Source of the DNA: Beaufortia kweichowensis
Taxonomy: Eukaryota > Chordata > Actinopteri > Cypriniformes > Gastromyzontidae
Direction: 5' to 3'
Assembly: GCA_019155185.1 (NCBI GenBank)
Contig: CM032794.1
Location: 18,677,095-18,741,094, forward strand
DNA length: 64,000 nt
Below, in pieces: positions 1 through 10,109 of the stretch (position 1 is the stretch's first letter; each line of letters begins with the position of its first letter). A program made the position numbers and the translations under genes. Below the pieces are notes generated by a model. That model made no database searches, had not been told where the DNA came from, and was given only the letters and a program-made list of their open reading frames with translations.

Positions 1-490
1 AAAATAGAGAGGGAGGCTGGGTGGGAACTTGGAGGCGAGGATCAGGAGGCTGGGGGTCAGGAGGCTCGGGTCAGGAAACTCATGGGTAGCCATTTTGATC
101 GCGGGAGGACTCTCAGGAGCAGCCATTTTGCTCATGGTGGGACTCTCAGGAGCGGCCATCTTGATCGGTGCGGGGCTTTTATGAGCGGCCATCTTGATCG
201 AGGCTGCCCTCTTGATCAGACTGTGGAGGGACGGCACCCACAACTGGCCAGCACCCAGTCCACACTCCTCAAAGCTCCCTCTTGGCCCACTTCCAGACAG
301 CTTTGCCCAAACCTCATCGTTGAGGCCTTAGAAGAGAAACACGAGCCTCAGATCGTCCTCTGGAAGCTCCGACAGCTTGCCCAAGGCTGCGGAGTACAAG
401 GCGTAGGTCTCGAGGGATTTATCCTCCTAGCTAGGCTGTGGGTCATCATGCTCCACGTTCAGTTTGTAAGGTCTGGTCTTTAAGAATGAG
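1..490 (-). pseudogene. Ty3/Gypsy-type gag remnant with KMAA repeats
   Basis: Read on the minus strand, about 300-480 gives a capsid-like stretch (KSLETYALYSAALGKL, then SELPEDDLR) interrupted by one in-frame stop, followed by GLNDEVWAKL. Spacing and charge resemble the Ty3/Gypsy gag capsid of fish elements. Downstream, at about 85-210, are four degenerate copies of a KMA(A/T)-P/H-E-S repeat of the kind common in fish Gypsy gag-like proteins. The element runs off the left edge of the window. No zinc knuckle, protease or RT is visible. This is a fossil; the family call is inferred from composition and could be wrong at clade level. Confidence 0.5.
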
Positions 491-800
491 GGGAATCAAA
501 AGTGTTAATTTAAACTGTTTGCTTTATTATTTTCTTGAAATTAAACTTCTACCCATCACGCCTCTCTAATGCCTTAGAGTGATAAATGTCTCATTGATAA
601 TAGTCACTTAAATAATAGTCCATAATGACGGTGAACAGGTGCAGGAGATTACAGGTGAAGGGTGATTGAGAACAGGTGTGGTGCTGCAGGGGATCATGGG
701 AGATGGAGTCCGGTAGTGTGGTGCAGGGTGACACCACACATGACTCCAGTGCTGATTACTTGACCAGCTGCCTTAATGTTCCTCCCCTGGCCCCTTGGGG
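491..800 (-). repeat. LTR/leader-like block upstream of the gag remnant
   Basis: On the minus strand this lies directly 5' of the gag remnant. It contains direct CACCTG-type repeats (around 630-690) and a TATTTAAG-like box near 605-615, a composition typical of LTR or leader sequence of fish Gypsy elements. No clean TG...CA ends or target duplication could be placed, so the extent is approximate. Confidence 0.3.
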
Positions 801-1604
801 CAAATTCACAGCAGTCCCTAGGGGGACATTTTTAGGCATTCCTTGTCTTCATATATTTTTTGAAGTTGTAAAAGTTTTTACAAAACTGGCACCTATACTG
901 TGGTTGATGTCTGGAGTTGAGATGATGCTCAGTCTACAGTATTGTGTGAGGTTCTTTGTCCATTACGTCAGTCAAGGCCTGTGCTCTCTGCTTATGTAAG
1001 GTGTCCTTCCACCAATAGGGGAAATCTGTGTCTAGTAGGATCCTCACCATGATATTTATCTGACCCATTGAAAAGTCCATTGATTTACAGGGCAGGTCAG
1101 AGGACCATCTTTTTTTTAGATGAAAACACACCACTGTGATTGAAATGTTAAACTAGAATCGGTTGGTCAGTTTCTCATGACCTAAAGGGACATCCAACTG
1201 AGACAGTCATTAACTATAAAAACAGAGCCCTCGGAAAAACACAACCAGAGCAAGAGTGTGTACTTTCTCCCAAGTTTGTAACCTTCTTGTTCATTTGTTC
1301 TACAGTTATATAAATTACACCTGTTTATCCATCGCACCAAGACATTTAAAATGATACCAAATATGAAGTTGAAACCTTATTGACATCACAACAGATACAC
1401 ATACATGCTTGGTAACTTTACAGTTTTCAGAATCTGATGGAGGGGGAGAGAAGCAGGAACTTAGGAAGAGGCAAAATACAGTGTCTGACAGTGTCTGTAT
1501 ACTGTATCAGCACCACCTGGGGAGGTGCGGGAGACTTATCTCCCGAGAACCAACACCAAAAGGCTTTTATTATTTTATAACACATCTCCAGTCATGACTC
1601 CAGT
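801..1604. other. No gene recognised
   Basis: Roughly 800 bases without convincing coding potential. Short reading frames on either strand show no family motif. There is a TATA-like stretch at about 1216-1222 and AT-rich sequence with no obvious repeat structure. Origin unknown. Confidence 0.5.
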
Positions 1605-2216
1605 GCCTATACTCCAGTCTTTATAAAAAACATTCACAGAATCATGGAATTGTGAAGAAAACATGTTTTCTAAGCGAGTATGATGAAATTGAGAAGTGAC
1701 TAGCGATTTTCATTGACAATGTGCTGTTTTCTCTGAATAAAACTAGAATGTAGCCTGTCAATGCATTTAACATCTAAAGCTCTTGCTTCTATTAAAACTA
1801 GCGAGTATTTTACAGATGTAGTGAGAAATCATGATTTACAAGCAGTTTCAGTGTTATTACGCATCTCTGAAAAAGATAAAGCAGAAACCATCAGAAACTT
1901 CTTTCTGGACCACAGGATACAGCCTTTATGAAAACATGTACAGAATCATGGAATTGTGAAGAAAACATGTTTTCTAAGCGAGTATGGTGAAACAGAGAAA
2001 TGACTAGCGATTTCATTGACACTGTGCAGTTGTCTCTGAATAAAACAAGAATGTAGCATGTGAATGCATTCAGTATCTAAAGCTCTTGTTTCTTTTAACA
2101 TTAGTGAGAATTTTACTGATGTAGTGAGAAATCATGTTTTGCAAGGAGTTTCAAGGGTTTTAAGCAGCTGTGTACGAGTGGGATAAAAAGCCTCAGAAAT
2201 TGCAATCTGATACGGT
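1605..2216. repeat. ~305-bp satellite, two copies, left part
   Basis: The sequence starting near 1619 (CTTTATAAAAAACATTCACAG, then AATCATGGAATTGTGAAG) recurs near 1924 with many shared words (GAAAACATGTTTTCTAAGCG, CATCTAAAGCTCTTG, TTAAAACTAGYGAGTATTTTAC), giving a period of ~305 bp. Two further partial copies appear after the DIRS element at 7266-7637, so the array was split by that insertion. The end next to the DIRS element (about 2130-2216) is more diverged. No coding potential or known RNA is recognised. Confidence 0.75.
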
Positions 2217-2400
2217 GATACTGAGTTCCCTTTAAAGGGAACTGCATCAGCGTTTGACGCCATGGGGAATGCCTTTGCGAGACTGCGTCTGAAGCACGTG
2301 TGTAAAATTGCCGAATGGCTAGACTGAACGTCAAGGGCGGGTGACGTCAGGACCAGGAAGCTATAAAAGGACCTTGGGACTGCACATACATTCAGCTTTT
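2217..2400 (+). repeat. DIRS left inverted terminal repeat
   Basis: From 2293 on (AGCACGTGTGTAAAATTGCC, then GAATGGCTAGAC through GACGTCA and CTATAAAAGG) it is the reverse complement of the sequence ending at 7265. The outermost ~75 bases, containing GAGTTCCCTTTAAAGGGAAC, instead match the reverse complement of the internal region near 7020-7065, as expected of DIRS replication through an internal complementary region. Confidence 0.88.
2361..2370 (+). promoter_or_regulatory. TATA-like box in the DIRS left ITR
   Basis: CTATAAAAGG lies in the left ITR about 110 bp before the gag reading frame and is placed to drive transcription of the element. The same box occurs inverted in the right ITR (CCTTTTATAG at about 7190), so the right repeat could fire antisense. 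Confidence 0.55.
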
Positions 2401-2472
2401 GTGCCTTCAGCTGCGCGTGTGTGTGTGTTTTGCTTGAATGGTTAGTGGTGCTCGAAAACGCCTTTAAAGAGT

Positions 2473-3302
2473 GTGTGCGAGAGTGTGGCTTTCAGAAAAT
2501 GTGTTCCTCCTTGTGCTCGCTTTATAACGAACGGGGACTCACATGAGTTCTGTGTAGTATGTTTAGGGGTTGAACATGCCCGGTCGGCGTTCGAAAATGG
2601 TGACTGCGTGCATTGTGAAGCCCTTCACCTCCGTACTCTCCGCTCTCGGCTGGCTTGTGCAGATAAACATAACCAGCCGAGCGTTTCTTGCGGCAGTGCC
2701 GTCTCTGCCGAGGCAGAGCGGCGTTTACCGTCGTGGGGATCGCAAACAAATATAACGAGTTCTGTGCCCGGTCGGCGCTCGAAAACGGCGACTGTGTGCA
2801 CTGTGAAAGTTTTCCCACGCACACACTCCGCTCCAGGCTGGCATGCGTAGATAAGCATAACCAGCCGAGCGTTTCTCACAGCGGTGCCGTCTCTGCCGAG
2901 GCAGAGCGGCATTTACCGTCGTGAGGATCGCAAATGGACCTTGCAGAAGGTCTGGAGACGGGCTCTGTTCTCTCTCCATCCCACTCTGCATCGTCCACTC
3001 TCTCCCGGTCAGGAAGCCTGCACTGCGGTTCCTTCTGCCCGGGGTGGGTGCCCGCGTTTTTCTGCGGTCTTACTCTGAGGAGGAAGACACGCAGAGCGTG
3101 GGAACGGGGAATAGCGAAGTTTCATCAGTGCGTTCCCCTATGTATGAGGAGCTTTCTAAAACCGGAAAACGGCACTTCCCCGCCGGTCTGCGGGCCCGAG
3201 GGGTGGGATGAAGAGCTCCGTTTGTCGCACAACAACAAAAATCGCGGCCATATTCAGCCCGTGTTGTCAATCCCCGCATGTCAGAACATCTCGGGGGGCT
3301 AA
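2473..3302 (+). pseudogene. DIRS gag-like ORF1, duplicated and frameshifted
   Basis: The 125-residue frame at 2473-2850 carries the Cys-rich signature FCVVCLGVEHAR...CVHCE characteristic of DIRS ORF1 in fish. A ~188-bp tandem duplication (first unit from 2581, second from 2769, both opening CGGTCGGCG) repeats the GDCVHCE segment and shifts the frame. The remainder to about 3302 is spread over several frames. The product would be a nucleic-acid-binding structural protein. No intact frame remains. Confidence 0.7.
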
Positions 3303-4433
3303 GGAATGCGGGTACACTCGATGCCGAGGGTAGAACAGACGCTTGCGGGCTATCTGTCACCTGCCTTGGCATCATCCCTTAAAGACCCGGCGCTGCGGTG
3401 CCAGGTCACTGGGGCTGCTGGGTGGAGCAGCCCCAGGCGTCTAGCTCCTTATAACGTAGTTGGCAGTAAGGGAGTGTGAGGTCGCGAGCCCCACCTCAGC
3501 GCAGCGGGGCTCCGGCAGGCACTCCTAGTCTCGGCCCTCCTAGCTGAAGGCGGACATGAGGGCCGTAATTCAGGCAAAAAGGCCGGGACCGAGAAGCGAG
3601 GTACCTGACTGCTGCGGAGTCAGGACGCCCTTGCTAAGCCCCATGGGATGGGTTGATAAGTGTCTCAACACACGGCCCAGCTCTTCCCTGTACCCCTTAG
3701 TAGTTGCTCTGACCCGTCCCAGCGCTCTGCTCTGGAAGCAGTGGCATCTGGAGTGCACGCCACGGTGCACAAAGTATCGCACCTCTCAAGGTTATCCCCT
3801 GCCAGTACAACTCAGGACCTCGAAGTTAATGCAATGCATAAAGACCAGACACCAGTCTCGAGGGCCGGTTCCTCTAGTGAATTACTTGGCAGTACGATAG
3901 CGTCTGCCACACATATTTCACCGTTGCATGGGACAGTTCGGGCAGAGCCACGCCCGTTCACCGGTGATGTCACCCACCGAGGTGGGCCTAGGTCAAGCAT
4001 GGGTCGGAGTGGATAATGCCTCACTGCACGGCGCCCAGTTCCTCCCTGTACCCCTTTCAGGATGCCCTGGCTTTCCCCGCTCTGCCCGGGAGCAGCTGCA
4101 CCGGGTACCACACGCGGTGCGACGCGATATCACACCCCCTCGGCGCACCCCAGCAAAAATAGCTCAGGGTCCCGAAGTTAACACAAAATATAAGACCAGA
4201 CGCCACCCCAAGGGGCTAACTCCTCTAGCGAATCACCTGGCAGCGTGCAAACTTCTGCCAAACGCTCAAAATATAAGACCAGACACCAGCCCCGAGGAGC
4301 TGGTTCCTCTAGTGAATTACCTGGCAGCGTGGAAACTTCTGCCAAAGCGTTATCACGTTGGGTTCTACAAGTAATAGAACAGGATTACACGATTCAGTTC
4401 AGGCAAAGCCCGCCCGTGTTCAGAGGGTGGTGC
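3303..4433 (+). pseudogene. DIRS gag/RT linker with diverged internal repeats
   Basis: Low-complexity Ser/Pro-rich region between gag and RT. Two to three diverged repeats of ~300 bp are visible: GACCAGACRCCA and CTCTAGTGAATTACYTGGCAG-type words recur near 3843-3895, 4195-4235 and 4275-4330. Frames at 3660-4016, 3928-4374 and 4245-4607 each cover part. The final part (KLLPKR...VLQVIEQ...IQFRQSPP, 4330-4410) resembles the stretch preceding RT in other DIRS elements. Confidence 0.55.
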
Positions 4434-5494
4434 CCACCAGGTGGGTCCCGATCAAGTTCTGGTCATGGAACAAGAAGTGCACACACTCCTGGCAAAGGGG
4501 CCATAGAAATAGTTTCTCCTCCAGAGAGAGAAGCAGGGTTTTACAGCCGCTACTTTTACAGCCGCTACATAGTTCCAAAAGGATGGAGGCTTAAGGCCCT
4601 ATTCTAGATCTGCACGCGTTGAATCGTTCAGTAAAGAAACTGAAGTTCAAGATGCTGATACTCAAACAGATTGTGACCCAAATCAGGTCTGTGGACTGGT
4701 TTGTCACATTAGACCTGAAGGACGCATACTTCCATGTCTCCATCCTACCCAGGCACAGGAAGTTCCTGAGGTTCGCTTTCGGGGGCGTAGCGTACCAATA
4801 TCGGGTGCTTCCCTTCAGCCTGGCCCTGTCACCTTGCACTTTCACCAAATGTGTAGATGCTGCCCTGTCACCACTGCGTTTACAGGGCATTCACATACTG
4901 AATTACATAGATGACTGGCTCATTCTGGCCGAAGTCGGAGACTTTTTAGCGGCTCAACATCGAGATGTTGTTCTCGCACACATGAGATGTGTTGGGGTTA
5001 CGGCTGAACGCCAAGAAGAGTTCACTTTCTCCAGTTCAGAGAATAACCTTCCTAGGTGTAGAATGGGACTCGAGGGTCATGTCTGCATGCCTTACTACAG
5101 CGCGCATACATTCCATTCAGACAGCCGTCGAAAGCTCAAGCTTCATCAACGAGTCACAGTCAAGCATTTTCAGCACATACTCGGCCTCATGGCAGCCGCA
5201 GCCAGCGTAATACCTCTGGGCCTGCTGTACATGAGACCTCTTCAATGGTGGCTCAAGTCCAAGGGGTTTTCCCCTAGGGGGAACCCCCGCCGCACCATTC
5301 AGGTCACTCACAAGTGTCTGAGGGCACTAGTGGTGTGGGGCAAACCTGGGTTTCTCTCCCAGGGCCTCAGAAACAAGCATGTTCTCGTCCTGACGGACAA
5401 CACATCGGTGGTTGCATACATCAACCATCACTCTGCGGTCTTTACAAATTGGCACACCAGATCCTGTTGTGGTCCCAGAGAAAACTGCTTTTAG
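4434..5494 (+). pseudogene. DIRS reverse transcriptase
   Basis: Main frame 4619-5494 (291 aa). RT motifs are plain: LDLKDAYFHVSI (catalytic Asp of motif A), the GVAYQYRVLPFSLALSP palm segment, and YIDDWLILAE (YxDD motif C) at about 4900-4930. Upstream, VHTLLAKGAIEIVSPPERE (other frame, ~4470-4530) is the typical DIRS lead-in to RT, so a frameshift separates the start from the palm. The C-terminal part reaches RNase H (VLVLTDNTSVVAYINHHS), then loses frame. The function would be reverse transcription of the element RNA; here it is inactivated. Confidence 0.88.
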
Positions 5495-6006
5495 TCAGAG
5501 CAGCGTACATCTCGGGACGGTTGAATGTGGGAGCAGACGCCCTGTCGAGGCAGGGGTCGAGGCCAGGGGAATGGAGACTTCACCCCGAGGTGGTGCAAAT
5601 GATCTGGGATACCTTTCTCCCAGCGGAAATGGACCTGTTTGCGTCTCAAGAGACTACGCACTGTCCATTATGGTTCTCCCTAATACCTCCAGCCCCACCA
5701 TTATGGTTCTCCCTAATACCTCCAGCCCCACTGGGGCTGGACGCTCTCGTACATCCGTGGCCGAGGCTACGCCTGTACGCTTTTCCCCCTGTCGCTCTGC
5801 TCCCGGGAGTCCTGGAAAGGGTTCGCCAGGACGGGGTTCGCCTCTTACTGGTCGCACCGCGATGGCCGGCCCGAGTATGGTTCTCGGACCTGACAGCGCT
5901 CCTAGACGGCACCCTGCTGCGGCTGCCGGTCAGGAAAGATCTGCTGTCTCAGGAGCAAGGCACCATCCTTCATCCTTGCCCAGAGATGTGGAAACTATGG
6001 GTCTAG
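5314..6006 (+). pseudogene. DIRS RNase H/connection region with 33-bp duplication
   Basis: This frame picks up after the frameshift near 5490 with AYISGRLNVGADALSRQG, the conserved RNase H C-terminal segment of DIRS pol (loss-of-frame relative to 4619-5494). A perfect 33-bp tandem duplication beginning TTATGGTTCTCC at 5669 and 5702 adds PLWFSLIPPAP twice. Beyond it, RLLLVAPRWPARVWFSDL is typical of the segment linking RNase H to the recombinase domain. Confidence 0.75.
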
Positions 6007-7080
6007 CCTCTGAGGGGGCCAGGCTCACCAGTACGGGTCTCTCGACCGAGGTTGTAGACACCATTTTGCAATCCAGGGCTCCCTCCATGAGGAAGCTATA
6101 CGCCTTAAAGTGGGAAGTCTTCTCTTCCTGCTGTTCAGGTTGGCGGCAAGATCCAGTCAATTGCTCAATCAGCGTGGTGCTGGAATTCTTGCAAGATCGT
6201 TTTTCTGCAGGGCTGATGCCCTCAACTATCGAGGTCTATGCGGCAGCCATTTCTGCCTCTTGTCAATGGCCAGTCTGTGGGTCGAGACCCGCTGGTCATA
6301 CGCATCCTCCGTGGCACTAGGAGGCTGAGGCCGGTGTTACGTGCCAGAGTCCCCACCTGGGACCTGCCGGTGGTACTACAGGGGTTATCTATCGCTCCAT
6401 TCGAACCCTCAAGACAATTTTCTTGTTGGCAGTATCTTCCCTGAAGAGAGTTGGCGATCTCCAAGCTCTCTTAGTCTCCCCCATTTGCCTGGCATGGTTA
6501 AGGCTTTCTCTACCCGAGACAGGGTTATGTACCTAAAGTTCCCACCAATGTGCCGAGGCACATTCACGTTGTGAGCCTTCTGTCCTCCTCCCCCTTCAGG
6601 ATTGGACCAGGAAAAAGCTAACTTACTGTGTCCAGTGCGAGCCTGGACGCCTACGTACACAGAACTGCTCCCTTAAGAAAGTCTGAACAGCTGTTTGTGT
6701 GTTTCGGTCCTCCCAGCACTGGGGTGCCGGCGACCAAACAAACTCTTAGCAGGTGGATAGTTGAGGCTATCTCACTGGCTTATGAAGCTTCTGGACAGCA
6801 GTCTCTGTTTTCTGTCAAAGCTTACTCTACCAGGGGCATGGAGGCCTCTAAGGCCCTAGGGTCAGGGGCTACGCTCGAAGAGGTGTGTAATGCGGCCGGC
6901 TGGTCCTCGCCGGGGTCTGAGCTAGAACCCGTCAGGTCAGTTCCTCTAGTTGCGTTCTGCAGATACACACTTCCAGGGACTTGCTTGTACGGCGACGTTG
7001 GGATCTCGTTCCCCATAGCGTCAAACGCTGACGCAGCATTGAGTTCCCTTGAAAGGGAACGTCTCAGGTTACGACTGTAA
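6007..7080 (+). pseudogene. DIRS tyrosine recombinase, inactivated
   Basis: Three frames together cover the domain. The C-terminal one (6628-7080, 150 aa) contains TKQTLSRWIVEAISLAYE, then VKAYSTRGMEASKALGSGAT and EEVCNAAGWSSP, the DIRS YR catalytic core. The usual His of the H-x-x-R box (HSTR) is Tyr here, and a frameshift after WSSP displaces the expected nucleophilic Tyr region. The enzyme would integrate circular cDNA without target duplication. This copy cannot be active. Confidence 0.82.
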
Positions 7081-7110
7081 CCTCTGTTCCCTGAGAGGGA
7101 ACGAGACGCT
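7010..7110 (+). repeat. DIRS internal complementary region
   Basis: The sequence around GACGCAGCATTGAGTTCCCTT and GAAAGGGAACG is the reverse complement of the extreme left end of the element (2217-2290, GAGTTCCC...GCATCAGCGTTTGACGCC), and it also contains its own palindrome GGTTACGACTGTAACC. It directly follows the recombinase frame, as in other DIRS elements, where it templates ligation of the cDNA circle. Confidence 0.75.
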
Positions 7111-7265
7111 GCGTCTTCCCACCATACTCCCTGCATCCCTGGGCGCAGCTTCAGGCACTTTACGCTGAATGTGTGTGCGTCCCAAGGTCCTTTTATAGCT
7201 TCCTGGTCCTGACGTCACCCGCCCTTGACGTTAAGTCTAGCCATTCGGCAATTTTACACACGTGC
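7111..7265 (-). repeat. DIRS right inverted terminal repeat
   Basis: Reverse complement of the left ITR from CAAGGTCCTTTTATAGCTTCC to ACACACGTGCT at 7265. It differs from the left copy by a few substitutions and keeps the inverted TATA-like box. Confidence 0.88.
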
Positions 7266-7637
7266 TAAAGCTATTTAGATGCTTTAGATGCTATTTAGCA
7301 TCTAAATCTCTTGTTTTTATTAAAACTAGTGAGTATTTTACAGAAGTAGTATGAAATAATGTTTTACAAGCAGTTTCAGTGCTATTAAGCATCTCTGAAA
7401 AATATAAAACAGAAACCATCAGAAATTTCTTTCTGGACCACAGGATACAGCCTTTATGAAAACATTTACAGAATCATGGAATTGTGAAGAAAACATGTTT
7501 TCGAGGCGACAGTAGTGATACTTAGTTCTGACTTGCGGTTTATATGACACTGCGATGTTGTCTTACAAAAAAAAGAATGTACCATATGAATGCATTTATC
7601 ATCTAAATCTCTTGTTTTTATTAAAACTAGTGAGTAT
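7266..7637. repeat. ~305-bp satellite, right part
   Basis: Continues the satellite seen at 1605-2216: TTAAAACTAGTGAGTATTTTAC at ~7320, CAGGATACAGCCTTTATGAAAA at ~7441, and a second TTAAAACTAGTGAGTAT at ~7621. It joins directly to the ~433-bp satellite at 7638. Confidence 0.75.
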
Positions 7638-10109
7638 GAGAACAATGAAATTTAAATGCTGTCTCCAGCGTCAACACGTGGAAGGCACTCCGTGAGCTCG
7701 CTGACTTTTAAGAATGAAACGTTGGAGGCAATCCATACAAGGCTTTTATGATTAATATAATGAATATTATTCCACGACAGGCTTTATGCGTGTATGTTCA
7801 TCCCTAACTTCGTTCATCTCTCTTGTTTATTCGTTTACAGAATAATTGTATGGTTCATGTATTCCACCTGCAACGTCATCAGTCTGCAATGCTAATGGTT
7901 TGTATCGACGGTGAGCGTCTTGGTGTTTTAAATGCATGTACTCCATATTATTCGATATGGAATAGGAGTACTTTTCCATATTATGAACTCTGCATTTATT
8001 AAATGAAATGTTTCATAAAGCGCTGGAACACTTGCAGACAACAGAACGGCTTTAATTTGGTGATATTGCATGAGAACAATGAAATTTAAATGCTGTCTCC
8101 AGCGTCAACACGGAAGGCACTCCTTGAGCTCCCTGACTTTTAAGAATGAAACGTTGGAGGCAATCCATACAAGGCTTTTATGATTAATATAATGAATATT
8201 ATTCCACGACAGGCTTTTATGCGTGTGTGTTCATCCCTAACTTCGTTCGTGCTCTTGTTTATTCGCTTTACAGAATAATTGTATCGTTCATGTATTCCAC
8301 CTCGCGGCGTCATCAGTCAGCAATGAGCAATGGTTTGAATCGACGGTGAGCGCCTTGGTGTTTTAAATGCACGTATCTCCATATTATTAGATATGGAATA
8401 GGTGTACTTTTCCATATTATGAACGCTGCATTTGTTAAATGCAATGCTTTATATAGCTGGAACACTTGCAGACAACAGAACGCCTTTAATTTGCTTTGAT
8501 ATTGCATGAGAACAATGAAATTTAAATGCTGTCTCCAGCGTCAACAAGTGGAAGGCAATCCGCGAGCTCCTGACTTTTAAGAATGAAACGCTGGAGGCAA
8601 TCCATACAAGGCTTTATGATTAATATAATGAATATTATTCCACGACAGGCTTTTATGCGTGTGTGTTCATCCCTAACTTCGCTCGTGCTCTTGTTTATTC
8701 GTTTACAGAATAATTGTATGGTTCATGTATTCCACCTGCAACGTCATAAGTCAGCAATGCCAATGGTTTGTATCGACGGTGAGCGCCTTGGTGTTTTAAA
8801 TGCATGTACTCCATATTATTCGATATGGAATAGGAGTACTTTCCATATTATAAACTCTGCATTTATTAAATGAAATGTTTCATAAAGCTGGAACACTTGC
8901 AGACAACAGAACGGCTTTAATTTGTGATATTGTATGAGAACAATGAAATTTAGATGCTGTCTCCAGCGTCAACACGTGGAAGGCATTCCGTGAGCTCCTG
9001 ACTTTTAAGAATGAAACATTGGAGGCAATCCATACAAGGCTTTTATGATTAATATAATGAATATTATTCCACGACAGGCTTTTATGCGGTGTGTTCATCC
9101 CTAACTTCGCTCGTAAGCTCTTGTTTATTCGTTTACAGAATAATTGTATCGTTCATGTATTCCACCTGCAACGCCATCAATCAGCAATGAGCAATGGTTT
9201 GAATGGATGGTGAGCGCCTTGGTGTTTTAAATGCACGCATCCATATTATTAGATATGGAATAGGTGTACTTTTCCATATTATGAACACTGCATTTGTTAA
9301 ATGCAATGCTTTTATAGCGCTGGAACACTTGCAGACAACAGAACGCCTTTAATTTGCTGATATTGTATGAGAACAATGAAATTTAAATGCTGTCTCCAGC
9401 GCCAACATGTGGAAGGCACTCGCGCGAGCTCCCCTGACTTTTAAGAATGAAACGCTGGAGGCAATCCATACAAGGCTTTTATGATTAATATAATGAATAT
9501 TATTCCACCACAGGCTTTTATGCGTGTATGCTCATCCCTAACTTCGTTCGTTCTCTTTGTTTATTCGTTTACAGAATAATTGTATCGCTCATGTATTCCA
9601 CCTGCAACGCCATCAGTCAGCAATGCGCAATGAATTGTATCGACGGTGAGCATCTTGGTGTTTTAAATGCATGTACTTCATATTATTAGATATGGAATAG
9701 GTGTACTTTTCCATATTATGAACTCTGCATTTATTAAATGAAATGTTTCATAAAAGCTGGAACACTTGCAGACAACAGAATGGTTTTAATTTGGTGATAT
9801 TGTATGAGAACAATGAAATTTAAATGCTGTCTCCAGCGCCAACATCGAAGGCACTCCGTGAGCTCCCTGACTTTTAAGAATGAAACGTTGGAGGCAATCC
9901 ATACAAGGCTTTTATGATTAATATAATGAATATTATTCCGACAGGCTTTTATGCGTGTATGCTCATCCCTAACTTCGTTCGTTTCTCTTGTTTATTCGCT
10001 TACAGAATAATTGTATCGTTCATGTATTCCACCTGCAACGTCATCAGTCAGCAATGCGCAATGGTTTGTATCGACGGTGAGCGCCTTGGTGTTTTAAATG
10101 CACGCACTC
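7638..10109. repeat. ~433-bp satellite array, ~5.7 copies
   Basis: Units open with GAGAACAATGAAATTTAAATG at 7638, 8072, 8508, 8936, 9369 and 9806 (periods 434, 436, 428, 433, 437). The last copy is cut at 10109. Each unit includes a short inverted repeat, TCCATAT-6 nt-ATATGGA, followed by ATAGG(T/A)GTACTTTTCCATATTATGAAC. Unit-to-unit differences are mostly small indels at CG-containing words. No coding potential: frames of 60-100 aa in it repeat with the period and are broken. No similarity to 5S or its spacer is evident. Confidence 0.92.

Larger units (their letters stand above)
2217..7265 (+). mobile_element. DIRS-type tyrosine-recombinase retrotransposon, degenerate
   Basis: The element has inverted terminal repeats (left about 2217-2400, right about 7111-7265) and an internal complementary region near 7010-7110 that mirrors the extreme left end, the hallmark layout of DIRS elements. 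Between them, in order on the plus strand, are a Cys/His-rich gag, a DIRS-class RT with a YIDDW active site, an RNase H-like connection and a tyrosine recombinase remnant. There are no LTRs and no obvious target duplication, as expected for YR integration. All coding regions carry frameshifts or stops, so this copy is dead. It lies inside the ~305-bp satellite. Confidence 0.92.

Noticed and set aside
7638..10109. CRISPR-like array of regular repeats
   Set aside because: Units are ~433 bp with no spacer-repeat alternation, and the context is a eukaryotic satellite.
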